DNA from: Longimicrobiales bacterium
GTDB taxonomy: Bacteria; Gemmatimonadota; Gemmatimonadetes; Longimicrobiales; Gaopeijiaceae
NCBI GenBank assembly: GCA_028280205.1
Contig: JANQME010000442.1
Span: 1-15,580, forward strand
Direction of reading: 5' to 3'
DNA: 15,580 nt
The notes beneath the pieces are model-generated. The model made no database searches. It saw only the letters and a program-made list of their open reading frames with translations, and was not told the origin of the DNA. A program made the translations under genes and the position numbers. This document shows positions 7,270-13,901 of the stretch, piece by piece; position 1 is the stretch's first letter; the number at the start of each line of letters is the position of its first letter.

Positions 7270-7313
7270 TTTAGGCTTGACACCAAAGCCGGAAATTTCT
7301 TCGGAAGTTCGAC

Positions 7314-7631
7314 ATGTACGCCGTATTCCAGACCGGTGGGAAGCAGTTCCGGGCCGAGCTCGGTGCCCGCCTACGGATTCCTTCGCTCGACGTCGAGCCG
7401 GGTGATTCGGTGACGTTCGACCATGTCCTCCTCGCGGGGGATGGCGACGACTCGGTCCAAGTGGGCACGCCCACCGTCGACGGCGCGTCGGTCACCGCCG
7501 AGGTCATCCGGCACGGTCGTGGGGACAAGGTCATCGTCTTCAAGCGGAAGCGCCGCAAGGGCTACCGGCGGAAGCAGGGCCACCGTCAGAACTTCACGGA
7601 GATTCGGGTCGACGCGGTCGCGCTGGGCTAG
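7314..7631 (+). CDS. rplU: large ribosomal subunit protein bL21
   Basis: This 105-residue protein is bL21, which binds 23S rRNA in the large subunit. The N-terminal MYAVFQTGGKQFR, the central LLAGDGDDSVQVGTPTV, and the basic FKRKRRKGYRRKQGHRQ segment (76-92) followed by the terminal FTEIRVDAV are diagnostic, and length is normal for the family. The ATG at 7314 has GGAAG six bases upstream. A small stem between CCGGA (7289-7293) and TTCGG (7300-7304) overlaps this ribosome binding site. It could tune translation, although that is speculative. The gene lies 85 bases after RNase G and 32 bases before rpmA, the usual rplU-rpmA pair. Confidence 0.98.
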   Translation: MYAVFQTGGKQFRAELGARLRIPSLDVEPGDSVTFDHVLLAGDGDDSVQVGTPTVDGASVTAEVIRHGRGDKVIVFKRKRRKGYRRKQGHRQNFTEIRVDAVALG

Positions 7632-7663
7632 GGCGCCGCGGACTCCGCGCACGGAGGCGAGCG

Positions 7664-7921
7664 ATGGCACACAAGAAGGGTGTAGGATCCAGCCGGAACG
7701 GCCGGGACAGCAACCCGAACCGTCTCGGTGTGAAGCGGTTCGGAGGACAGCCCGTCCGCGCCGGCGGCATCATCGTCCGTCAGCGCGGGACGAAGTTCCA
7801 TCCGGGCCGCAACGTGGGTCGCGGGAAGGACGACACGCTCTTTTCGCTGATCGACGGCACCGTGCGCTTCGAGCGCATGCGGGCACGCGATGTTGTTTCC
7901 GTTTACGCGGACGAGTCGTAG
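7664..7921 (+). CDS. rpmA: large ribosomal subunit protein bL27
   Basis: This 85-residue protein is bL27, whose N-terminal tail reaches the peptidyl transferase centre. The diagnostic start MAHKKGVGSSRNGRDSN is followed by RLGVKRFGGQ and IIVRQRGTKFHPGRNVGRGKDDTLFSL. There is no N-terminal extension of the kind cleaved in Firmicutes; the mature AHKKG end directly follows the initiator Met. GGAGG at 7653-7657 is a good ribosome binding site six bases from the ATG. The gene ends 24 bases before the terminator at 7946. obgE, often the next gene in other bacteria, is absent; a muramidase gene follows instead. Confidence 0.98.
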   Translation: MAHKKGVGSSRNGRDSNPNRLGVKRFGGQPVRAGGIIVRQRGTKFHPGRNVGRGKDDTLFSLIDGTVRFERMRARDVVSVYADES

Positions 7922-7945
7922 ACTTGTAGTACGGTACAAACTCCA

Positions 7946-7987
7946 GGGGGGTCCGGATCGGCGCGCGCTGCTCGTCCGGGCCTCTTT
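7946..7987 (+). terminator. intrinsic terminator after rplU-rpmA
   Basis: The arm GGTCCGGA at 7950-7957 pairs with TCCGGGCC at 7975-7982 (8 pairs, one G-U). The stem can extend outward through the G-run at 7946-7949 against TCTTT at 7983-7987. The 17-base loop is GC-rich and may fold further. The short TCTTT tract directly after the stem fits a rho-independent terminator for the RNase G-rplU-rpmA unit. The U-tract is short, so termination may be partial and part of the transcript may reach the next gene. Confidence 0.7.
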
Positions 7988-8110
7988 GCATGTCCGCGCC
8001 CGACGCGGATGAAACGCCCCCCCAGCCTCCGGGTAACGTGATCCCGGGCGACTCGCTTTCCGGTAGGACGCAGCAGGGAAGGCGAGACGGCGACAGGAAG
8101 GAGGTAGACC
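7988..8110 (+). promoter_or_regulatory. structured 5' leader of the MltD-like gene
   Basis: Three hairpins follow one another. H1 is TCCGCG/CGCGGA at 7993-7998 and 8004-8009. H2 is CCGGG/CCCGG at 8029-8033 and 8043-8047. H3 is a 10-pair stem of 8052-8061 with 8077-8086 (one G-U) closed by a 15-base loop. A perfect ribosome binding site AAGGAGGT lies at 8098-8105, six bases from the ATG. CCTCC at 8026-8030, which overlaps the 5' arm of H2, is exactly complementary to GGAGG at 8100-8104. H2 and sequestration of the ribosome binding site are therefore mutually exclusive folds. I cannot match it to a known riboswitch class. No clear promoter is visible. Confidence 0.4.
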
Positions 8111-9124
8111 ATGTCTGCCGAAGAACTTCGCGGGCCGACGGCCCGTGTCGATAGATCGAGGGCTCCGGCCCTCGCGCAGCATCCCGAAGTCGAGCAGAGC
8201 GTTCGTTGGTGGCCCCCGCTGCTCGTGGCTCCCCTCCTGGCGCTGGTGATCGCGTCCGGCCGTCCGGCCGACCCGGAGCCTCCGCCGGAGGCCCAGGCCG
8301 CTTCTCCGCCCGCGACCTCGTCGTTCCCGCTCGACCTCAATCCGAGCGTCGAGCGGTGGATCGAGGCGTTCCGGACCACCCGCCGGGCGGAGTTCGAGGA
8401 GCTCCTGCTCCGCCGCGAGGTGTACGCGGACATGATCGAGAGCAAGCTCCGCGAGCGCGGGATGCCGGAGGAGCTGATCTACATTCCGATGGTCGAGTCG
8501 GGGCTCTCTCCCTTCGCGGTGTCCCGCGTCTCGGCGGTCGGCATGTGGCAGTTCATGAGCCCGACGGCGCAGCAGTACGGTCTCCGACTGGATCCCTGGG
8601 TCGACGAGCGACGGGACCCCGTTGCGGCGACCGAGGCCGCGCTCGACTACCTGGCGTGGCTGCACCACCGCTTCGGCGGCTCGTGGACGCTCGCGGCCGC
8701 TGCGTACAACGCGGGACCGGGGCGCGTCGAGCGCGTGCTGCACCGGCACGCCGAGGGGTGGCTCGGAGGCGAGGAGCTGTACTGGGAGGTGCGGGAGTAT
8801 CTGCCGCGCGAGACCCGCGCCTACGTCCCCAAGCTGATCGCCGTCACCCGGCTCGCGGCGCGGGCCGACTCGCTGGGCTTCGACGCCCGGAGCGTCGAGC
8901 CGTTCCGCTACGAGAACGTCTTCGTGCCCGGCGGGACATCACTCACCGGGGTGGCGCGCGAGCTCGGGATCGAGCCGAAAGAGCTCGAGGCGCTGAATCC
9001 GCACCTCGTGCGGGGCGTCACGCCTCCGGACGAGATCTTCCCGCTGCGGGTGCCCGTCGGACTCGGCTCGATGCTCGTCGACGGCCTCTCGGGCCACACG
9101 CTCCAGAGGCAGGCGGACGACTAG
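8111..9124 (+). CDS. MltD-like membrane-anchored lytic transglycosylase
   Basis: This 337-residue enzyme should cleave the MurNAc-GlcNAc bond of peptidoglycan to 1,6-anhydro-MurNAc ends. A cytoplasmic N-terminal part of about 32 residues precedes one hydrophobic segment (about 35-50, PPLLVAPLLALVIASG), so it is probably anchored in the inner membrane with the catalytic part in the periplasm. A proline-rich linker follows. The SLT domain has the catalytic Glu129 in MVESGLSPFAVSRVSAVGMWQFM (127-149), then AAYNAGPGRV (197-206) and YLPRETRAYVPKL. The region at about 276-325 (GTSLTGVARELGI...LNPHL) looks like one degenerate LysM repeat; E. coli MltD has more. No lipobox is seen. ATG 8111 has an ideal ribosome binding site. 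It ends 27 bases from the opposing operon. Confidence 0.9.
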   Translation: MSAEELRGPTARVDRSRAPALAQHPEVEQSVRWWPPLLVAPLLALVIASGRPADPEPPPEAQAASPPATSSFPLDLNPSVERWIEAFRTTRRAEFEELLLRREVYADMIESKLRERGMPEELIYIPMVESGLSPFAVSRVSAVGMWQFMSPTAQQYGLRLDPWVDERRDPVAATEAALDYLAWLHHRFGGSWTLAAAAYNAGPGRVERVLHRHAEGWLGGEELYWEVREYLPRETRAYVPKLIAVTRLAARADSLGFDARSVEPFRYENVFVPGGTSLTGVARELGIEPKELEALNPHLVRGVTPPDEIFPLRVPVGLGSMLVDGLSGHTLQRQADD

Positions 9125-9151
9125 CGCACGCCGGCGGGTCCGCGCGACCAG

Positions 9152-9517
9152 CTACTCCTCGGAGGGGGGCGGGCCCCAGCGGGTCCGCCCCTCCTGAGCA
9201 TCCCGGGCCGATGCGATGATGCGCCAAATCACGTCTCGCGTCATCTCCTCGTCGATCCCGATCTCCCGCGCGATCTCCGCGGCGCGCCGGACGACGCGCG
9301 CCTCCTGCGACGGATCCATGACCGGAAGGCCCAGGGAGTGCTTCACGGCTCCGATCTCGAGGACCAGCGCCCGCCGACGCCCAACGAGCGCGACGAGCTC
9401 CTCGTCGAGGGCCCGGATTTCGGCGCGCAGCGCCTCCAGCCTTCCGGCTGCATCGGCGTCGGGTGTCTCGCCTGCGGCGTCGTCCATACGCGGCCTGGCC
9501 CGGTCCGTGTCGCTCAT
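9152..9517 (-). CDS. chorismate mutase, monofunctional AroQ type
   Basis: This 121-residue protein should convert chorismate to prephenate, the first step towards Phe and Tyr. After a 26-residue acidic leader comes the all-helical AroQ fold: LEALRAEIRALDEELVALVGRRRAL, then KHSLGLPVMDPSQEARVV and the last helix ending IIASARDAQ. Compared with the E. coli P-protein mutase, Arg11, Arg28, Lys39, Asp48, Glu52 and Gln88 have counterparts (Arg31, Arg48, Lys59, Asp68, Glu72, Gln108). The Arg51 position is Gln71. The ATG at 9517 overlaps the symporter stop as ATGA; Met11 at 9487 is an alternative start. No signal peptide, so it is cytoplasmic. It is the last gene of the leftward operon, an unusual place for an aromatic biosynthesis enzyme. 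Confidence 0.88.
   Translation of the reverse strand: MSDTDRARPRMDDAAGETPDADAAGRLEALRAEIRALDEELVALVGRRRALVLEIGAVKHSLGLPVMDPSQEARVVRRAAEIAREIGIDEEMTRDVIWRIIASARDAQEGRTRWGPPPSEE
9161..9194. other. very strong hairpin at the convergent operon ends
   Basis: The arms 9161-9176 and 9181-9194 form 7 outer GC-rich pairs, a two-base bulge (9168-9169) and 7 inner pairs with one G-T wobble, closed by a 4-base loop. It lies within the last codons of the chorismate mutase gene and 37 bases beyond the end of the transglycosylase gene. No T-tract follows on either strand, so it is not a classical intrinsic terminator. It may still block or pause convergent transcription, or stabilise the 3' ends. Confidence 0.4.
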
Positions 9518-10971
9518 ACCAAGTACCGGGCGAGGTGCGCCTCGTCCTGCACCGGCGTCGCCAGGCTCACGCCGACCAGGACGGCGATGTGGACTCCGAG
9601 GCCCAGCACACCCTCGTGCATGTCGAAGGGCTTGAAGCCGGGGTTCAGCCAGAAGAAGAAGGCGGTCGCCGTGCCGGCGGCCAGCCCCGCGAAGACCCCG
9701 GCGGTGGTGGCTCGGCGCCAGTAGAGCGCCGCGACCACGGGCGGTGCGAACTGGGCGATGATCCCGTACGCCGAGGCGAGCAGGAGGACGAGGGAGGAAT
9801 CGGGGTCGAGCGCGAACGCGTAAGCGGTCACACCCGTGAGAAGGACGAGCGCGCGCATGAGCGTCCGCTGCCGGTGCTCGTCGACGTCCACGAACTTCGC
9901 GACCCCGTCCTCGACGACGACGGAGGCGGAGGCGTGCAGGAGCGCATCGCCGGTCGACATGGACGCGGACAGCGCTCCGGCGCAGAAGAGTCCCACCACG
10001 AGGGGCGGCAGACCGGTTTCGAGGACCATGAACGGAAGGATGAAGTCGGGCGTCGGTGGGCTCCCGGCGAAGAGTACGCCCGAGAAGCCGATGAGGAAGA
10101 CCGGGATCAGGAAGAGCTGGAAGGTGGGGAAGAGGATGACCGTGCGCCGCAGCGTGTCGTCGTCCTTCGCGGTGAACGCCTTCATGAACAGATGGGGCCA
10201 CATCATGAGCCCGACGGCGCTCACCAGGATGAAGGTCGAGAAGGCGCCCCACGTCCAGGGTTGCCCGGTGGCGTCGAGCCCAGGGGGCACGAGCAGCTCC
10301 GGCCGGGCCTCCTCGATCCGCTCGAACATCGCGCCCACCCCGCCGTACAGCCGCCACGGGAGGTAGAGGCCGAGCGTCCAGGCGATGACGATCATGAAGA
10401 TCCCCTGGAAGGTGTTCGTCCACCCGACCGCCATCGCGCCTGCGGAGAGCACATACACAATGACGATTCCGTAGGCCACGAGCGCGCCGAGCCAGAGCGG
10501 GACGTGCCCGTCCGTGACCGCCTCGATGACGATCCCGGCGCCCCGCATCTGGATCGTCACATACGGGACGAAGGCGATCAGGCTCAGGAGCGCGATGAAC
10601 GCCGAGAGCCCCCGCGAGGGGAAGCGCCCGGTGACGAGTTGCGCCTGGGTGACGAAGCCGTGTCTTCGCCCGAGCTCCGCGATGCGCGGTCCGATCCAGT
10701 AGAACGGTGCCATCCCGAGCGCGCCGTACGCCAGGATGTAGAAGGCCGCCGCGCCCCGGGAGTAGGCCCACCCTGGCCCGCCCAGGAACGCGAAGGCGCT
10801 GAAGACCGAGGCGCCGGTCACGAAGTACATGACCAGCAGGCCGAAGCTCCGGTCGGCGGCGACGTATCCGGCCACGGAGTCGCTCTGTCGACGCCCCGCG
10901 AGCAGGCCGATCGTGAGCGTGAGTCCGAGGTACAGGACGATCACGATCGTGACCACCACCCACTGCGGCAT
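9514..10971 (-). CDS. sodium:solute symporter (SSS family)
   Basis: This 485-residue integral membrane transporter of the SSS family has about 12-13 hydrophobic segments. It begins MPQWVVVTIVIVLYLG. The family signature after helix 1 (SVAGYVAADRSFG, 32-44) and the helix GASVFSAFAFLGGPGWAY (53-70) are present. The segment SASMSTGDALLHASASVVVEDG (335-356) aligns with PutP helix 8. Ser339-Thr340 correspond to the PutP sodium ligands Ser340-Thr341, so sodium coupling is likely. The substrate cannot be read from the sequence; monocarboxylates, pantothenate, proline and others are known in the family. The ATG at 10971 shares one base with the stop of the DUF3311-like gene (TGATG), a coupling typical of such two-part transporters. 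Confidence 0.93.
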   Translation of the reverse strand: MPQWVVVTIVIVLYLGLTLTIGLLAGRRQSDSVAGYVAADRSFGLLVMYFVTGASVFSAFAFLGGPGWAYSRGAAAFYILAYGALGMAPFYWIGPRIAELGRRHGFVTQAQLVTGRFPSRGLSAFIALLSLIAFVPYVTIQMRGAGIVIEAVTDGHVPLWLGALVAYGIVIVYVLSAGAMAVGWTNTFQGIFMIVIAWTLGLYLPWRLYGGVGAMFERIEEARPELLVPPGLDATGQPWTWGAFSTFILVSAVGLMMWPHLFMKAFTAKDDDTLRRTVILFPTFQLFLIPVFLIGFSGVLFAGSPPTPDFILPFMVLETGLPPLVVGLFCAGALSASMSTGDALLHASASVVVEDGVAKFVDVDEHRQRTLMRALVLLTGVTAYAFALDPDSSLVLLLASAYGIIAQFAPPVVAALYWRRATTAGVFAGLAAGTATAFFFWLNPGFKPFDMHEGVLGLGVHIAVLVGVSLATPVQDEAHLARYLV

Positions 10972-11237
10972 CAGCGCGGGCCTCCCGCGGGTCCACTCGA
11001 TCCGTCTGACCGGTGGCGCGGCTCGTCCGATCGATGGCGCCGCTCCACCCGGTCGAGCAGGACGAGGACCACGACGGCTCCGGCGACCCAGGCGGCGATC
11101 CACGCCATCGCGAAGGGCAGGCCGAGCACGAACGGCCGCGCGCGGGCGAACGGTACGAGGCCGGGCCAGGTGACGAAGACGAGCGCGGTCGTGAAGTAGA
11201 GTCCGGTCAGCAGTCGCGCGAGGCGGAGGGCGGTCAC
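10971..11237 (-). CDS. DUF3311-like small membrane partner of the symporter
   Basis: This 88-residue protein has two hydrophobic helices (about 8-30 and 37-61). The stretch WPGLVPFARARPFVLGLPFAM is followed by a tryptophan-containing second helix and the basic LDRVERRHR end. That pattern (helix, loop with RP.VLGLPF, helix) resembles DUF3311 proteins, which are regularly encoded directly before SSS symporters, much as YhdT precedes PanF. The GTG start at 11237 overlaps the hydrolase stop as GTGA, and its own stop overlaps the symporter ATG. It is probably an accessory or stabilising subunit of the symporter in the inner membrane. The C-terminal tail holds a duplicated RHRSD motif. A longer frame exists upstream but runs through the hydrolase gene. 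Confidence 0.75.
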   Translation of the reverse strand: MTALRLARLLTGLYFTTALVFVTWPGLVPFARARPFVLGLPFAMAWIAAWVAGAVVVLVLLDRVERRHRSDEPRHRSDGSSGPAGGPR

Positions 11238-12190
11238 GAACCGCCGATCCGGCGCTTCACGGCCAGCGGCACACGGGTGCCGTGCCCGGTCACCCCGGCC
11301 AGGCGGGAGAAGTAGTCGTACGTGAGCGCCGACACCGCCTCCACGACGGCGCCGCCGTTGCCGCCGTAGTTGGACATGACGGCGAGTGCATACGGCCGGT
11401 CGGGGAGTCGGACGAGCGCCCAGACCGTGCTCACGCCCGTGATCCCGCCCGGCTTGAACGCGATCGGCACGGACCTCGGCACCGGCGTGCGGATCGGGCC
11501 GCCCTTGTACAGCGTCAGGATCTCCTCCACCCGGGCGCAGGCGTCGGGGCCCATCGGGAGGTCGCAGCTCCACAGCCGCTCCATGACGAGCACCGCGTCG
11601 CGCGGGGTGGAGAGGTTCTCGTCCCCCCGGGCGGAGGCTTCGGGCCGGATCATCTTTCGCTGGAGGAGCGTCCGGGTCGCACCCAGCGAGGCGGACAGCT
11701 CGTTCACCGCGCCCATTCCCAGCTCGTCGATGAGGACGTTCGTGGCCGTGTTGTCGGAGTGCACGATCATGTAGATCGCGTAGTCCTCGAGCGAGAGCGC
11801 CGAGCCGCCGTCGGTGAGGACGTTCAGGACACCGCTCCCGCCGGTCCGCACCTCGTCCGACATCTCGACGCGTCGGCGCAGCAGCTCGGGGTCCGACTCG
11901 GCGCTGCGGAAGAGCTCGAGCAGGATCGGCACCTTGATCGCGCTCGCCTGAGGGAAGATCCAGTCGTCGCGCACCGCGAAGCGTTCGCCCGTGGAGAGGT
12001 CGACGACGTGCACACCGGCCACCCCTTCGTAGCCGTGTACGATGTCCTCCAGGTCGGCCTGGAAGCGGGCCCGGAGCACCTCGAGGTGCTCGGCCTGCGC
12101 GTGGAGCGGGGCGGGGAGGGACGCGAGCGCCAGGGCGAGGGCCGCCACGGGCGCGAGGGGGTGGATGCGGCTGCGGCCGGGGCGTGCCAT
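11234..12190 (-). CDS. secreted class A beta-lactamase-like serine hydrolase
   Basis: This 318-residue serine hydrolase of the beta-lactamase/penicillin-binding fold should be exported. Arg5-Arg8 are followed by a hydrophobic stretch (about 12-27) and a likely signal peptidase I site after HAQA (30-33). The active-site series is present: Ser83-Ala-Ile-Lys86 (SxxK), Ser145-Asp-Asn147 (SDN), a probable omega-loop Glu184 in RPEA followed by RGDENLSTP, and Lys246-Pro-Gly248 where beta-lactamases have KTG. The KPG variant and the short omega loop make a true drug-hydrolysing lactamase uncertain. A peptidase, amidase or esterase role is possible. The ATG at 12190 has GGAGGT upstream, a strong ribosome binding site. 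It is coupled to the DUF3311-like and symporter genes downstream. Confidence 0.85.
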   Translation of the reverse strand: MARPGRSRIHPLAPVAALALALASLPAPLHAQAEHLEVLRARFQADLEDIVHGYEGVAGVHVVDLSTGERFAVRDDWIFPQASAIKVPILLELFRSAESDPELLRRRVEMSDEVRTGGSGVLNVLTDGGSALSLEDYAIYMIVHSDNTATNVLIDELGMGAVNELSASLGATRTLLQRKMIRPEASARGDENLSTPRDAVLVMERLWSCDLPMGPDACARVEEILTLYKGGPIRTPVPRSVPIAFKPGGITGVSTVWALVRLPDRPYALAVMSNYGGNGGAVVEAVSALTYDYFSRLAGVTGHGTRVPLAVKRRIGGS

Positions 12191-12239
12191 CGGACCTCCG
12201 TGCGGGGCGGGATCGCGCCATCGTAGCGGATCGAAGCGG

Positions 12240-13019
12240 CTAGCGCCCCCTGAAGTCCGGCTTCCGCTTCTCCACGAACGCGGTCACGCCCTCCCGCCCG
12301 TCCTCCGAGTCGAAGGCGTCCAGGAAGCGCTCCTTCTCGTAGACCAGCCCTTCGGCGAGCGGCATCTCGTACGCCGCGCGGATCGCGTCCTTCGCCAGGC
12401 GCAGCGACACGGGGCTCCAGCGCGCCATGCGCCCTGCCAGCTCGAGCGCCCGGTCGAGGTGTCCACCCTCCTCCACGAGGACGTCGACGTACCCGATGCG
12501 TCGCGCCTCCTCGGCGTCCATGAAGTCTCCGGTGAGGGAGATGATCGAGGCCCAGCCCCGGCCGACGAGGCGGGCGAGGCGCTGCGTTCCGCCGCCGCCG
12601 GGGATGAGTCCGATCCGGATCTCCGCCTGACTGATGCGCACGGTGGAGTCCGCCACGCGCACGTCGCACGCGAGCGCGAGCTCGGAGCCCCCGCCGATGC
12701 AGAAGCCGTGCAGCGCGGCGATCACCGGCTTCGGGAAGTCGGCCACCGTCTCGTAGATGCGGCGGCGTGCGTACACCTCTCGCTGCTCCTGGACGGAACG
12801 GTCCGCGAACTCGTTGATGTCGGCACCCGCCACGAACGCCTTCTCGCCCGCCCCGTGGATCACCACCACGCGGACGTCGTCGTCCTCGGCGAGGGCGTCG
12901 AAGGTGTCGCGCAGCAGGGCGCGGACCTCGGCATTGAGGGCGTTCAGCTTCTCCGGGCGGTTGAGCGTGACGACGGCGACGTGGTCGTCGCGCTTCTCGA
13001 CGAGCACGGGCTCGCTCAC
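12240..13019 (-). CDS. enoyl-CoA hydratase
   Basis: This 259-residue crotonase has both catalytic glutamates: Glu113 in IGGGSELALACD (109-119) and Glu133 in ISQAEIRIGLIPGGGGTQRL. The oxyanion-hole stretch is AFVAGADINEF (61-71). It should hydrate trans-2-enoyl-CoA to the 3-hydroxyacyl-CoA used by the dehydrogenase encoded just upstream. The GTG at 13019 overlaps the dehydrogenase stop as GTGA. In the module it supplies the hydration step; PaaF- or FadB-like use is possible. The following gene begins 49 bases later. It is clearly distinct from the other crotonase at 1471, which lacks the first glutamate. Confidence 0.95.
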   Translation of the reverse strand: MSEPVLVEKRDDHVAVVTLNRPEKLNALNAEVRALLRDTFDALAEDDDVRVVVIHGAGEKAFVAGADINEFADRSVQEQREVYARRRIYETVADFPKPVIAALHGFCIGGGSELALACDVRVADSTVRISQAEIRIGLIPGGGGTQRLARLVGRGWASIISLTGDFMDAEEARRIGYVDVLVEEGGHLDRALELAGRMARWSPVSLRLAKDAIRAAYEMPLAEGLVYEKERFLDAFDSEDGREGVTAFVEKRKPDFRGR

Positions 13020-13876
13020 GCCTCGCTCCAGTCGTAGAAGCCGCGGCCGCTCTTCTTCCCGAGCCGGCCCTCGGCGACCATCGAGCGCAGCAGCTCGGGC
13101 GGCTCGAACGCGTCCGACCCGAGCGTCTCGTGCAGGTACTCGGCGATCCCCAGGCGGACGTCGAGCCCGACGAGGTCGGTGAGACGGAGCGGTCCCATGG
13201 GGTGTCGGTAGCCGAGCTCCATCGCCCTGTCGATGTCCTCGGGCGAGGCGACGCCCTGCTCGACCATTCGGATCGCCTCCATACCGAGCACGATCCCCAG
13301 GCGCGAGGAGGCGAAGCCCGGGGCGTCCCGGACCACGACCGGCTCCTTCCCGAGCCGGCGGACGAAGGCGACGGCCGCGTCGCGCGTCGCATCCGACGTC
13401 TCCGGCCCCCACACCACCTCGACCAGCTTCATGATGTGGACGGGGTTGAAGAAGTGCAGCCCGAGGAAGCGATCCGGCCCCGAGACGCTCTCCGCGATCC
13501 GCCCGATCGACAGCGACGACGTGTTCGTCGCCAGGATCGCGTCGGCGCGCGCGACCGCGTCCACCTCGCCGAAGATCGCGGCCTTGATCTCCATCGATTC
13601 GGGCGCCGCCTCGACGACGAGGTCGGCCCCCTCCACGGCGTCGGCTACGGAGGTCGTCGTGACCAGCCGGGCAAGTACGCCGGTGCGCTCGTCCTCCGTG
13701 ACCTTCCCGCGCGTGATCCCCTTCTCGAGGTTGGCGCGGATCCGCTCGAGGCCACGGGTGACGGCGACTTCGTCGATGTCTTGCAGGCGAACCGCGCAGC
13801 CGGCGGCGGCGCACACCTGCGCGATGCCGTGGCCCATCGTGCCGGCACCCAGAACCGCTACGGTGTCGATGCTCAT
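13016..13876 (-). CDS. 3-hydroxyacyl-CoA dehydrogenase
   Basis: This 286-residue NAD-dependent enzyme oxidises 3-hydroxyacyl-CoA to 3-oxoacyl-CoA. The Rossmann motif is VLGAGTMGHGIAQ (8-20). The catalytic pair is His141 in LGLHFFNPVHIMKLVEVV with Glu153, and Ser120 lies in ATNTSSLSI. The asparagine usual in GFxxNR is Ser191 (PGFASSRLG), a change I recall from a subgroup with the same MELGYRHPMGPL motif. The ATG at 13876 has GAGGA about 8 bases upstream, so the in-frame extension to 13942 is not needed. It lies 25 bases after the thiolase gene and overlaps the hydratase gene. Length is typical for single-function enzymes of the PaaH/HBD type. Confidence 0.95.
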   Translation of the reverse strand: MSIDTVAVLGAGTMGHGIAQVCAAAGCAVRLQDIDEVAVTRGLERIRANLEKGITRGKVTEDERTGVLARLVTTTSVADAVEGADLVVEAAPESMEIKAAIFGEVDAVARADAILATNTSSLSIGRIAESVSGPDRFLGLHFFNPVHIMKLVEVVWGPETSDATRDAAVAFVRRLGKEPVVVRDAPGFASSRLGIVLGMEAIRMVEQGVASPEDIDRAMELGYRHPMGPLRLTDLVGLDVRLGIAEYLHETLGSDAFEPPELLRSMVAEGRLGKKSGRGFYDWSEA

Positions 13877-13901
13877 GGCCGGTCCTCGGATCGGGGCGCC
13901 G

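Noticed and set aside
7277..7282. Perfect TTGACA as a -35 element for rplU
   Set aside because: A matching -10 would fall at about 7300-7305 (TTCGGA), on top of the ribosome binding site, and no good hexamer is there.
7988..8110. Assignment of the leader to c-di-GMP, c-di-AMP, TPP or cobalamin riboswitches
   Set aside because: GGACGC and CCGGGTAA fragments look suggestive, but the full conserved cores of these classes are missing or in the wrong order.
9463..11199. Long + strand open frame of 578 codons opposite the symporter genes
   Set aside because: It is antisense to a clear symporter and DUF3311-like gene, has a low-complexity charged composition (Glu, Arg, Asp, Gly, His) and no recognisable domain. 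High-GC codon bias produces such shadows.
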